Assembly (NCBI GenBank): GCA_039545355.1
Contig: BCJJ01000019.1
Span: 432,076-496,075 of the forward strand
Direction of reading: 5' to 3'
Length of the DNA stretch: 64,000 bases
Origin: Trichosporon coremiiforme
Taxonomy: Eukaryota; Basidiomycota; Tremellomycetes; Trichosporonales; Trichosporonaceae
This document shows, piece after piece, positions 22,820 to 35,134 of this stretch. The position numbers were made by a program, and so were the translations under genes. The number at the start of each line of letters is the position of its first letter. The stretch's first letter is position 1. The notes below the pieces were generated by a model. The model did no database searches and was not told where the DNA came from. It was given only the letters and a program-made list of their open reading frames with translations.

Positions 22820-25738
22820 CAGTTGTGGCAGTTTGACAGACCATCGCAGGCATTAATCAGGAAGCAATACCGCCAGCCGCGCTGTGGCGTGCCACGTTCT
22901 CGTCAGTGACGAGAGTGACCAGCCGATGATCGACGGCCGTCCGGAAGTGATTCGCTCTCGAGCATGACAGCCGGTCGTGCGCGGTCGTGCGTCAGAGATT
23001 CGTTCCGTCGTGTCAGAAACCTGGACTAGACAAGCAGCCATCGTCGTCTGTGGGCTCGCCATCACGTCTTAATGAATGCAGCTCGTTCCTGGAAAGGACC
23101 GTGCACTGTGTTCTCGCACGATGGACGTGCGCTGACACACGACACACCCTCCACCCTAAGCGCATCCACAGTGTTCAGAACGACACGACCGCGCAGCAGA
23201 AGGGCTTATGCCAGCGCTGGACGCTTCTGTAACCAGCGTTTCATGGATGGCTAACAGAACCAGGGACAGCGGGGCGCTGGATGTTTCACCATATTCCCGA
23301 GCGTCCGAGGATCCTGTCCTGATTGTTCCGATACCCGACAGTCCCTCTGCAGTACGTGAACTGTACGACACTAAGGCACGCATACCTGGCCCACTCGTGC
23401 ATGCACCTGGTCGAATGAGTGTGCATGTGCACGATGAGATCTACCAGACCGAACATCTGAAGCGATACTCACCCCATCGCTCGTTCGGCGAAGTCAGTGA
23501 TTTACCCACTCTTCCTGTAGGGCAATCGGATGTACCCTCATTAATGTAGGTGATTAATACCCTCAGTGCACAGACAAGAGATCGGCTGCTGCGACTGGCT
23601 AGCGCACCGTTGAGGCAACTCAGCACTTGAGACGTCCGACTGAAATGAGCATTTACCAGCCTGCACTAACGCTGCTAGCGCCGGCCCACCGAAAATGAAA
23701 CTGGACGCACATGAAACACATCGAAGATACCACTTTGGTTGAGCCGAAACTCAGCATGGTTCTGCCGTTCTCACTGACACTCGTACTGTGCCCACTGCGC
23801 GCCCACTCTTGCCGCGATCCTAATGCAGAAAATGAGGGTTCGTCCGACGTAGGTTGGACGGTCGTAGGTTGGTCAGTTTCGCAAAGGTACGGCGCGGTGG
23901 AGCTTCGAATTGTCGAGCTTGTGAGCTTGCTGCTCGCTTCGTTGTGCCACCATTTCAACAATTTCGCTTACCCATAGCTGTCTCAGTTGCAGCAGGCCGC
24001 AACACATTCCGTGAGAGTAATTCGGGTCGGCTGAGTAAATTAAGACAGTCAATACAGTTAGGAATGAAACATATAAGCAAGGGTGTGACACTTGCCTAAC
24101 GGACGTGCGCATGGCACCACACTGATCGACGCTGGGCTGGTACCGCGCTAATAGCGGCTAATCATGTTTCGACGCTATGGGCGCCTGGGAGTTAGCTTTT
24201 GGAACCAATACTAAACCGCAGCGTCGGCAATGCGCAATCTGTCACAGCGTTAGCCGCAGTGTTGACGATTGATCTGAAGTACCAGCTGACCGTGAAGCTC
24301 AATCTCTTCAAACGAGGCCGTCCCCTGCGTGGTTGGACGTCGTCGGATGGACGCACCTGAGACAAAGTTGGGGCCGCACAGACAGCCACAGAGGCACGCC
24401 CGGCTGCATGTGACCGTCCGCTCATGGAAGAGCAAGAAAAGAGGAAACTAAGGGACTCGCGGACGGGGGTCTGGACTGGCAATTTAGAACAGATTAAATC
24501 CCGCCAACCAAAACCGTAACACTGCCTCGAGTTCACTGAGGCTCCTGACCCTGCCGGCCGACACGACGAGCTCGATACATCTCATTCGCAGTGCGCAGCA
24601 CACATTGGCGAGCGACCTACCTAACGTGGTCGATATGTGGTCCTCCACGGGCACATTGGCGCCGACGTCGCGTGCTGTCCACCTTTTCCACTGCTGCTGC
24701 CGTCCCTTGGTGTGACGACCGTTACATCCAGGCACCCATCCAGTGTGCTGCCGAATATCGCACGGCTGCAGAAACCACCACATGTGACGGCTCTGTTGCC
24801 CTTCCGTGGCCCTCCTGTGGCCGCTAACCGTTACCGCTGATAGCTGCGCCCTCAGACGCGTATCACCACAGTGCGCGGGTTGAGCTCCTTCCGGGGGTTC
24901 GGATCGGATGCTGCCTGTGCCTGCACTGCACCTGCGATACGAGCTGAATTGTGCTGTACGTAGCGGCCACGCGCCCTCACCAAGGGCGCTACCTCGAACC
25001 CGAAGCCAAAGTTCCTGCAAGTTCCCATGAACCTTGTTCGGCTACTTCTCTTGAGAACACTCCGCGTTCTCTGCTGCTGTTACAACCTTTGGGGCTGAAG
25101 CTCTGCTCATACGGGTCGGTCTGCGTTCGGTCCCAAACCAAAGGACCACGCGGAACCGAACAGAACGCGGGTGCCCCAATCCTCAGAATCCGGCACCCGC
25201 GAAGCTTCTAAAGTTCGCTTGCTTCGAGTGAATCACGAGACCATAGCTGAATAGTCACACATGTTGTTCGTTGCAGAATAGAATTGACTGGCCGCGCTCA
25301 CCGCTCTTGTTTGTTTTGGTCGGCCCACATCATTGTTCGGATGCAGCTGTGTCGCAACATGTCATCAAGCCCCGATCAGCTTGTTCCAACGGCGCAGCTA
25401 GTATCCAAGACTGTGGCTGTTGGTGGCTGAGCAAAGTGACACGAATCGATACCGAACACATCCGGAGCGGTAAACATCGCCAGGTCCGTCTCTCACGCTG
25501 CCAGGAGGCATGAAGGCACTCGTGCCAAGCCCGGGATAGGTACGAGGTACGGTGGGCTAGTCTGGTACAGCTTGATGCGGCTCCGTGCCAGGCCATTGTC
25601 TAGACCTCCGTGCCAGGCGTGCCAGACCTGCCAGGGCCCGCGTGCCCCCCGACCCTCAGGCCCCACGTCCCTCATGTCTCCGGGTTCAGAGAAAAAAAAT
25701 CAGCCCAGGACGGTGGACGGTGGAACCAGCACACCTCT

Positions 25739-25765
25739 GTACGAGATGTACGAGATGTACGAGAG
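25739..25765 (+). repeat. 9-bp tandem repeat, unit GTACGAGAT, three copies
   Basis: Copies start at 25739, 25748 and 25757; the third ends in G in place of T. It is one of several small arrays in the gene-free block. Confidence 0.85.
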
Positions 25766-26436
25766 CGTACAAGAGGGGTCGCAGGAGTGCGAACTCTAAT
25801 TCTCCGGTGAGCTCCCCAGTTCTGCAGTACCGAACGGAGGGAGAGGTCCTGGGAGGAGTGCGTACGGAAGTGCGTAGCCACGAGTGTGCGTGCGATGTTC
25901 TCTCGGCGGCATCGAACATCGAACACAGTAACACGGGGGCCGCTGGCTCCCTTGAGTGTGGAAAGGATGCTCAGGATTTGAATGCACACGAGGTCTCACG
26001 AGAGCCGGACAGCGCTAATGACGGTATAGGTTTCTGTACCCTGTGACCTGTTTTCCGCCCACCCGTGCACTGAGCAGAACCAGAGGACCGAAAGAAGGTT
26101 TCTGCCCCCAGGTTGCATGCCCACAGGTACTTCCACGCCCGATGGAAACATTACATCCAACGTCCCTAGCCCTGCATGCACTCCTGGCTGTCCCATATCC
26201 TTACGATACACCCGCACAGCAAGCTGAGAGGTGTCCCCAGGCACAACTCTTTTTGGGTTTGCGTCCCAGAGGCACCCTTAACCTGCAACCTCAGTTTTCG
26301 CCCGCGTCGGGGTCCGATGCAGCGACGTACTAGCACCGCTTACGCTCCCGCCCGACTGCCGTCTGCCGCCAGTGCCGCTTTTTCCTTATAGAAAACGAAG
26401 CTGTAACCTGCATGCTGGCCCCTCGGAGCTTTCAAC

Positions 26437-26475
26437 GGGGTGGGTGGGGGTGGGGGGGGGGAGGGGAATTGGGGA
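26437..26475 (+). other. G-rich run, candidate G-quadruplex
   Basis: Five or more G tracts of three to nine bases (GGGG, GGG, GGGGG, G9, GGGG) separated by single T or A, then a further GGGG after AATT. This is well beyond four G3 tracts with short loops. Confidence 0.65.
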
Positions 26476-28263
26476 CATTTGGGACCTTGCCTGTACGGCA
26501 GGATAAGAAGCAGGCGACAAAGGGATTTCATGTGCACCCGGTCAGCTGTCACCCAGCCGTCACCTCCGGCCAACGTGTGCAAGCCCGTGCAGCTCGGCAG
26601 TCCGGCAAACCGGCACGAACGTCACTTATGCCTGCCGGTTTAAGGTTGTTCAGTTTTGGCCACGAGCACATCCGGGCACTCGCCGAAACTCGTCTCCTCC
26701 GCATGCCTCGGGCGACGCTTTGCTCTTCTCCAGAGCCTCATGAATGTGACCGGGGCAGTTTGAGGTAGCGTTCGGGTGTGTCTGGGGCGGCTGGCGGAAA
26801 GCCAAGACAGCCGCGAATGTCTTGCGGATGTCTCGCGAGCTGGTCAGTTCTCGAAGTGACATTCCAGCCGGCTTCACTGCCTTTGAAATACAAGTACCGC
26901 GCTGATCGAGAAATGCACGCATTCTCCTTCCCCTTCATGAGTTCAACGCTCGTATCGTGTCTGCAGGCAAGTCAGCGAGCGGCGCCGTCCGTAGGCGCAT
27001 GCAGAAGGACAGCTATATGAGCACCTGCAAAAGATACGCAGCACATCAGGTGCACGGCCACATTGTCTGGCTGGCAGGCGGCCCAGGGCTGGGGCATGCG
27101 AGACCCAAGGAACGGGACTGGATGGAGATATTGACGATCTTGGACCAATTCACCCATTCACTCCGTGCCCATTGTGCTGAGCGGCTACCCAGTTTACTGC
27201 ACGGTCACCGAGATTTTCAGGCATGTGGCTCAGGCTGCACGACAATGCCGTCGGGACAGATCCAATTGCATCGTTGAATGTCAATGCCGGGATGTGCGAA
27301 ACCATAGTGATGCTGGCGGATGCCCGAGTGCATGAAAGGCTGGATCCTGAGCTCGGACGCAACATGCATCTCTAACTCGGGTCAGAAGATCTGCCGGATG
27401 ATTTGCGCTCAGCGCTTGCCTTACGAGATCGGGCGCTTGCTCTGAGCGTTAGCTGGAATCGCACTTCACCCGATGCTCGGGCAGTGAGCAACGTAAAGCG
27501 GAGGAGGGATGTGAACGTTGAAGTTGGCGGGTGTGCGTTCCAATGTCCAGCTAGCTGTGCTCGCAGCAACGTTCGCCGCGCTCGCCGTCTGCTGAGCATG
27601 CTAGGGATTCTGGATGAAATGTGCTTCTAGAGCTCCCTGTGCGCTGAGCGGACATGTTTCGCCGAGAAAATGACGTACTCCGACCAGAGTCCTACTGACC
27701 AAACTTAAACCTTCGGGTTTCATTACGCACTCCCTTTGGCCGCACCCCTCCTGCACGCGACGAACGCAGCGACGTCTGCGCCTGTGAATTGACATGACTT
27801 GGTGTCTCACTTCCGTTGCGTACTGTCGGTAGCCTCTGACCTGTGCAGGTGCGAATGCAGCTGTCCAACTGCTGGGGAGGATCTGTCTGCACCGGCCAGC
27901 CGGGCAAGGGTCCAGGACAGGACAGACAAGGGTAGATCTGATACTGCGTGCTGCCGTAGGAGTGAGCCAGTGACAGCGGATGGCGCAGAATTACCCAACT
28001 GCTCGGCGTCCTCAAGCTGGCCTGCGATCCTGTGAGGCTTGCGATCTGCCCCCAGAACCTCGCACCAGAGATCCCCAGAATCCGCAGAAGCACGGGTGGA
28101 GCACCTCATCTGCCAAGCTGACCGGCTTCCTTCAAGGGGGAGTCATCAAGGGGTATCACCGCGACACGTTCTGACCGCGGCTCGCCTCAACCCTATCTGT
28201 GCTGTTCCAGATATGCAGACCTGTTGGCCACCTGGGCCTTCGTTGGACCTCCCTGAGGTTCCG

Positions 28264-28283
28264 ATGCGGGCACATGCGGGCAC
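28264..28283 (+). repeat. 10-bp tandem duplication, unit ATGCGGGCAC
   Basis: Two exact adjacent copies, 28264-28273 and 28274-28283, followed by related GCATGTGCGCAC sequence. Confidence 0.8.
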
Positions 28284-30450
28284 CCGACGCATGTGCGCAC
28301 CCCGCACACCTGGCATCGCCTCGCCGCACACCGAGCTGCATTGTGTGTGCTCAGTATAACCTGCGCTAGCTCCCGCCCCACCTAGCGTTTCCGGGTGTGC
28401 CATTCGTTTCCATAGTTCGGTATTGCGGGTTCCGACGGCTAGCCATAGGGCTTCTGTGCTGGAACATGTAGAAGTTTTGCGGAAGAAGGATCTTTAGGCT
28501 CAGCGTTTCTGCAGTACATAACCTTAAGTCTTGTGCTCTCAGACATATCTCTCACTCGTCGACCCAAACTTTCGCAGCACAACAGTTCAGATTCGCGCTC
28601 GTCATCTACTCGGGGCAGTTTCGGTCCTCGACATTACATTGCGAACGCTGACAACGCGTCTTCCACTTGGTCCTCGCGTTCAAGGCATCTGACTGGTCCC
28701 AAGATCTCGACCTGACTGCGTCTGAATTACAACAGCCACCGGCAGGCAGCGGCAAGCCCAACATCCCCGGCCCTCAACGCCATTGTTCCCCCTGCATGTA
28801 TCCTGTGGCGTTCATGTCTGGATATTACAACCGACACCCTAAGCATTAATGTAGGTACCTCGGCCGCTATCGGCATTTCACTCCTACCCGCGACGTGTGC
28901 ATAGACATCGCGACAGGCTGTTGTTGCGTGTTGCTGATTGAAGCAGTTCTCATCGACAGGCATACGTACGTGTACCATCTGAAAGACAGCTGTTCGGTCG
29001 GTAGCGTGACTCCCCTCGTACCCTCCGATCAGCTCATTGTCGTTCCGTCGATCTTCGGTCGCGTCTCAACCCCAGCAAACCATCTTTGGCTTGGCTGTAC
29101 CTTGCCACTGAGCACCACGAGGTACACAGTCACATCGACCTTACCTATGGGTCAGACTAGGGGTCAGACGCCAAACACACAATAACACACTGTCCTGTGT
29201 GATCTTCCGAGTCAGCATTGTGTCCGTTTGAAACCATTGATCAGCTATATCCGGTTTGCTGGTGAGACTGTTTGCATTCTCCTGTCACCTGCTTTGTGCG
29301 CCCCTCCCCTCCCCAGCGGCTGTTGACTTGACTCACGGCTCACGGGAACTCGTTCATTGCATTCCACATTCAGTGCGGCCAGAGACATTGCGTCGCCACC
29401 GTATAATTGTCGGACCCGCCAGCCTCGCCTTCCCGCCCGCCGATTATTATTATTATTGTTTTCACTTTCAGCTCGCGGCAGACCGACAAACCGACGCGTC
29501 GGTGGCCAATATATTACAAGTGGAGGTTCCCTTCCCCATCCAACTTTCCGCCCGACTTCGCATCTACGAACCAAAGTTCAGCGCAACCAAGGTCGCAGCA
29601 CCTTTCGCGCCGCGCGGGTCCTCGCCTTTCACTCTTTCCTTGCTATCCGGTTCCGCGACGCGACGTGACTCGGCTCGCACGGAACGACGCCACCGACTTC
29701 CCAAGCTCGGCGCAAGTGACAAACCAGCATTCCTTGCTCAATATACGCACAGACCCCCTGTGTGTCTCCCTCTCGGTCACCTGCAAATCGGTGCCAGCCG
29801 TGCGGCCGCGCAACGCGCAGCTGTGAGGGTAGTAGGGAACGCGTCTAGGATTGAGGATCGAGGCGTGAAGGGTCAGTACCCAGCGGCGTTGTCTCGGGTG
29901 CGTTGCGGTCTTAATTTGTGAATAGAACCAGGATCAGAGCCGTCGACACCCAGAGCCACCGATCACGCCCTGTCTGGTGCCCACCTAGCGCTCGCAAACG
30001 GTCAGGATTGACAGTACGCGCTGAGGATTGAGGGTCGAGGAATCCGACGCCAGGCTGACCACGGTGCAGCCCGCTGAATCCGATAACCCACGCCCCCGGT
30101 ACCCGTCGGTATTTTGTCAGGGCAGGGAGGCAAGGTGAGTCCCACGGGTGTCGGTACGATATTAGAAGAGCTGACACAGATTCCGTATTACTTTTCGGTG
30201 TACCGGTTAATTAATTATCGATTCTGCCTGTGCTGCCTTGGATGCCTTGGATGCCGCTTGGTGCTTGCCGTGGTTGATGTTGTGCTGGGTCTAACTGGGT
30301 TGTGGCAATCTGGGGGTGGGCCCTTGCTTGGTTTTCGTGCCAACTTGTGCCGTTGACTGTGCGTGACTGCCTGGTTTAATCGCCTGGGCCGTCGCCGTCT
30401 CTGGACGTCTGGACGCACACACTTCTTGCCGTGGCATCGATATCTCCCTT

Positions 30451-30560
30451 GCGCCCTGGGTCCCTATGCCCTGCATGCCCTGTCGCCCTGACACCCTATA
30501 ACCCTACAACACTGGTGCCCTGGATGCCCTTAACCCTGACTGCCCTGCCCGTCCCTCGCC
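30451..30560 (+). repeat. Degenerate CCCT/TGCCCT repeat array
   Basis: About eleven CCCT cores, mostly as TGCCCT, spaced about 7-12 bp apart on the + strand. It sits within the pyrimidine-rich stretch ahead of the 31282 gene. A similar short run occurs again at about 30720-30760. Confidence 0.6.
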
Positions 30561-31094
30561 CGTCATCCCTTACGTTGTCCCTCCCCCCTCCCACTCCCTT
30601 CCCCCTGCTCCCCTCCCAATTCCCGATTCCTCGATGCCCTCGCCGTCCCAACTCTGTACTCGGCTTCTCGACTCTCGGCCATCCTCCTCCCCTTCCTGGC
30701 CACCGCCCCTGGGCCTGTCATCTCTCCTCGTTTGCCCTGCGTCCCTTGCCCTGCATGCCCTTGCTCTCGTCCTCTTCCCCGTCCTCGTCCTCGTACTCGG
30801 TCGGACCGCTGGCACTGGCACCTCTCCCACACAACCTTATCATATACTCCAACACCTGGCCCCTCTGACCCATCATCATCCCCTCAATATCCTTCGATCC
30901 TTCACGCGTCGACTGTCCACTCACCCAGCAACCTGTAGCCTGGCCACCGACACCCTCTCCTCGACTCGACCCCGACCTGACCGTTGTCATCACTACCTCT
31001 CTCACTCCCTTCGCCATTACTCATAGTCGCATCAATCATCGGCACTAGGCAGACCGTGACCCAGCAACTGTCGGACGGTCCAAAACCCCCTTCG

Positions 31095-31108
31095 CCCCCC
31101 CCCCCCCC
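31095..31108 (+). repeat. Homopolymer run of 14 C
   Basis: Fourteen consecutive C within the leader region, about 175 bp upstream of the next start codon. Length is likely variable between isolates and error-prone in assembly. Confidence 0.85.
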
Positions 31109-31281
31109 ATCCTCCCTTGCCCTAGCGACTCACTCCAAGCCCCCTTTCGTTATTCCGCCCCTTTGTTCCCCTATTCAACTGAAAACCATCCACACGCTAG
31201 GCAGCACCGCTAGGAACTGGAGCTGGAAGCGCTAACCACTACGCGTCCACTGCGTCCACTGCGTCGAGTGCAGAAAAAACC

Positions 31282-34200
31282 ATGGCGGCGGCCGTTGCTA
31301 GCGCAATGCATCCCTCGTCAAGCGCAGTCAACATGGCGGGCCCCAACAGGCTGAGCGGGCTCAGCGGTCACTCGCGCACCAGTTCATGTAAGTACTCCAG
31401 CCCGGCCCTGCACTAGCTATTGTCTTGGGCGCAGGCAAACGCGCAAGGCACGTCGACCGTGCGTCTACTCTATGTGGAGCCATTAGGAACTCGCCCAATG
31501 GCCGGAATCCAATGGCACACAGCGCATGCTACATGCGGTAGACTGCTTGGTAGAGGCGCGCCAGACGCGCCAGAGGAGCCAGCCGTACGAGGCAGCGAGA
31601 GACAGCCAGACGAGCTCGACAAGCCAGACACTGTGAGGGCCACTCTTAGTCTCGGCTCACTCCTTGCCATCCACCCGCTTCCAGGCTCTGCCGTCCCTAC
31701 CCTGTCCTCCTACCTTCCTCTTGCCTTCCTCCATCCCTCCTCCCTTGCCTCCCACTACTGCATCCTGCATCCTGCATCCGCGTTCTGCGCCACCTTCAAA
31801 GTGCTTGCTTTCATTTCCCCCCTTCCTCACTCTTCTTCACCGTTGCTTTTCCCTCCGTTCGCACACGTTTTCTTGAGTACTTCTCTTGCTTACACGTCCA
31901 GACGACGACTGCCAGCCCATTCCTTGGACAGACACGGCCGCTGCTGGCAGGACTCTCTCCCCGACCTGGCGCCAGGGCTCCTCATACACCCACCACCCAT
32001 CGCATACCTTGACCTCGCTCGTCAGCGATCAGTCGCGATCAGCATCGATTCTCTCGTTCACGATGGGCGCCGGTCAATCGAGAAGTCGAGTGTCCATGGA
32101 CGCCCTTCCGGTGGCCGACGACTCTGACTCCGAGAGTCATCATACCATCTCCCCTTCATCCTCGACCGCCTCGCTCCCTGACATGGCGTTCGACAATGCC
32201 AAAGCTCCCCCAACGATTGGCATCCCTCCTTTCACCATTCCTTCAGGCGCCGCATCCGCCTCCCCAGCCACCACCGCCGCCAGCACAAACAATTCCAATC
32301 TCAACGCCTCCGCGTCCACCTCAAAATTGTCCCACCCCACGTTTCGGTCTGGCCGACCAGTAGGCCTCGGCCTCTCATCCGTCAACCTGGACGGTGCGTC
32401 CCGGCCGTGGCCCGTTGTCATGGATCTCGCCGATGAGGCCCTTTCATCCGACGACGAGGACGACGATGTCGAGATCGCCCAGCACGAGATGGATTCGTAC
32501 ATGGCATCGCACCGTGCACCCGTCGATGCCGCCCTGCGATCGATGCCTGGTGTAGTCGGTTTGGGCGATGGCTGGGCGAACGTGCCTCAAAGCAAACCAA
32601 AGAAAAAGTGGTTCAGGAAAGAGAAACAGCCCTCAGCGCCACCCGAGGACGACCCCCTTTCGCTATGGTCCATGAACGACGCCTCGCAGGCACCGACTTG
32701 CCCAGAGAAGGAAGTCAGCAATGCGAAGTGGTGGAAGTCGAAGAAGAATCTCTTCAACGCTTCCCAGCGTGTCGTGTCGCTTCCGCCGGTGTCGTTTCCG
32801 CCGTCCGCCCAGTCGAACGGCGCTACATTACCATCCGAGGCGGACCTCAGCGGGAACAACGCCAAGTCACCCCCTGTCGCGATTAAGATTCGCGGAGGTC
32901 GGTTATTAGGCCGCTCGCGCCTCAACTTTGGCTCCATGGTCGACTTGGCCCGCGCTAAGGACAAGGACGCGCGGGTATCTCTTACGCCCAACATGCCGTC
33001 GTCCGTCGATGTTTCCACCTTCAAGGAGGCTGCCGCAAAGACCATCAAAGCCAAGCGCCACAGCGTTCCTGGTGTTGTCAGTCGCGGCCGTCCAGACAAG
33101 AGCGCTGCTGCCCCCCGCGCCACGCATCCGCTCGAGTTGTCACATGGGGCCAATCCCGCTCCCGCAGCCCGCTCACAGCCGGTTATTATCTCGGCGGCTT
33201 CTTCTCAACCCTCCTTCTCGCCATCACCGGTCCCGACCCACCCCATGCTTCGCCAGGCGTTTGCCCGTTCCGAGTCGCACCTCGCTGGCAACCCCGGTGT
33301 TCCCCCGCGCCCCGCCCCGCTGATTATCAACAGCGGTGCGTTCGCCCCGACCACTTCCTCGATGCCCGTCTGGCGACCGCCGATCATGTCGCCGACTCCT
33401 CTGCTTGGCGTGCAGGAGGAGGACGAAGAGGAGCCCGAGCAGCCCGTGCCCGAGTCAACAGAGCGACCGCCGCTTAAGCGCAGCGCTACCTTTGGCGACG
33501 ACGAGGATCTCCCTTTGGACAAGAAGGACAAGCAACAGGCTTCCGCTGCCCCTCTCCTTCCGACTGTCACGGCGTCGCCCCGGGAGCCGTCGTGCGCGAT
33601 TTCGATCCACAGCTCGAACAACGGAGGCACCAGCATCAGCGGCAACACGCCCGGTAAGGGAGAAACTTCCGCGGCGGCCGCGACCGCCAGCCCTAGCCCG
33701 AACGTCAAGGTCGGTCTCATCGGCCGTATGAAGAATGCGTTCAACAAGGGACGGCGGTCCCGCGCCGCTCCGGACTCTCCTCAGAGCTTCCAGTCTGAGC
33801 GTGCGACGCCCTCAGCCCCGGTTGTAACCGAGGAGCCTACGAGTGCCAGCACAGGACGTGACCTGCGCCCGCGCAGCAGCATCTTCATGCGCCGGAACCA
33901 GAATGCGGCTACGTCGAACATCGATTTCTCTGCGCCCCGCGACGACGACAACGATGAGTCTAAGAAGGACTCGTTCCGCGTCTCTCGTCACGTGGTCGAG
34001 AGCATGATCAACCTGTCGACCCCGAGCCGCAACTCTGACCTCTCGCCCCCGACACCTACGACGCCTACGCCGGCCCGTTACGAGGACTTCAACGGACAGT
34101 CGTCCACTGGTTCGCGCAACTCACGGTACAAGCGCAACTCGTGGGTTGGCTCGTTCCCTAGGCGTCACGGTGATGACGACGAAATCGACGAGCGTGACAC

Positions 34201-35134
34201 GAGCTTCGACTCGCGCCGGAGCAAGGTCAGCCTCCGCCGGCTCAAGTCACAGAGCAAGTCGCGTCCCTGCCTCGGCTCTGTGTTCCCGCGGCCCCCTACC
34301 GAGGTGCAGCAGCCCCCGCCTCTGCACTGGGCGATCCCGTCGTCGTCGTACTCGACGCCGATGCTGCACAAGTTTGGCGGTTCAACGCTCAGCCTCGCGC
34401 TCGACATCAGCGCCGACATGGGGAATGGCCTCGATGACATTGCCGAGCGCCCGAACCGCGCCGTGTCGCCGACGCCGTCCGAGTCGCGCGAGCACCACCT
34501 CGCGTCCACCATCGCGGCCCTGACCAGCAACAAGCCCAGGGTCACGAGCACGTTGGCGCAGAAGGACGGACCACGACTTCTGCAGCGCCGCGCCTCAAAG
34601 CGCGCTGCCGAGGAGCGCGCCGGAGTCGCGCCCGTCTCTGTCCCGATTAACATCAACTACGCCGCGTCCTCCGATTCGCTCAGCCTTCAGCCCAACATTG
34701 TCGACTTCCCGCTCCCTCCGTCCAACTCGTCTGGCGACATCTCGTCGTCGCCTGACCCGGACCAGGTCGAGCAGCTATACACTCCCCACGACCCGTCGCA
34801 CTACCCGACCGTGCCCGCCGAGTACTACACGAGCGGGGACATTGTGGACTGCGATGCGTCGGACAGCAGTAGCAGCGGCTCCGGCCCCTCGCGCGCCCGC
34901 CGGCTGCCCAAGCACCCCTCATGGTCGACGTGCAAGACGTCGGCCGGCGGCTGCAACTCGTTCACGCCGATTGCGATGCCGACATCATCCAACTCTGGCG
35001 AGAACGTCCCCGCGTCGGCTATCAGCAAGCACGCGTATGCTGACTCGTTCGATGACCAATCATTCCACTCGTTCCCGCCCGACGAGCGCATCAGCGCCTT
35101 CCCGTCCCCGCGCTCGACGAGCATTGTAATTTAA
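31282..35134 (+). CDS. Large disordered Ser/Pro-rich protein of unknown function
   Basis: Two exons, 31282-31387 and 31902-35134, keep frame and give 1,112 aa. The first ATG has a strong context (AAACCATGG), the donor is GTAAGT, and the intron of 514 nt is long for this window. An alternative start at 32063 would give MGAGQSRSR, a good N-myristoylation signal, and a protein of about 1,020 aa. I keep the longer model but am unsure. The protein is rich in Ser, Pro, Ala and Thr with acidic patches. More ordered-looking pieces are PKKKWFRKEKQP, VGLIGRMKNAFNKGRRSR, LRPRSSIFMRRNQ and HVVESMINLSTPSRNSD. Many SP/TP and RxxS sites suggest phosphorylation. I recognise no domain. Coding third positions are strongly G/C, so it is surely expressed protein. 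Confidence 0.7.

Larger units (their letters stand above)
20550..31281. other. Gene-free block of about 10.7 kb
   Basis: Between the RecQ gene and the next supported CDS I find no gene. The longest open frame is 236 codons (21623-22333, +), with no family-like sequence and no strong codon bias. GC is visibly lower than in the flanking genes, and stops are frequent in all frames. No reverse transcriptase, integrase or transposase motif was recognised. The block contains short tandem repeats (25739-25765, 28264-28283), a G-rich run (26437-26475), a 7-bp inverted repeat (22803-22819) and, from about 29270 on, a C/T-rich stretch that may be the leader of the next gene. Confidence 0.6.

Noticed and set aside
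23408..23549. A peptide (VHDEIYQTEHLKRY) faintly like the end of a retroelement integrase
   Set aside because: The similarity is a few residues only; no DDE, reverse transcriptase or protease motif lies within several kilobases and no LTRs were seen.
23539..28856. A shared 13-mer (CATTAATGTAGGT) at 23539 and 28844
   Set aside because: One 13-base match in about 10 kb is near the chance expectation, and flanking sequence does not align.
30485..30540. Telomere-like CCCTATAACCCTAC and CTTAACCCTGAC
   Set aside because: The units are irregular and embedded in a TGCCCT-type array; no run of CCCTAA units exists.
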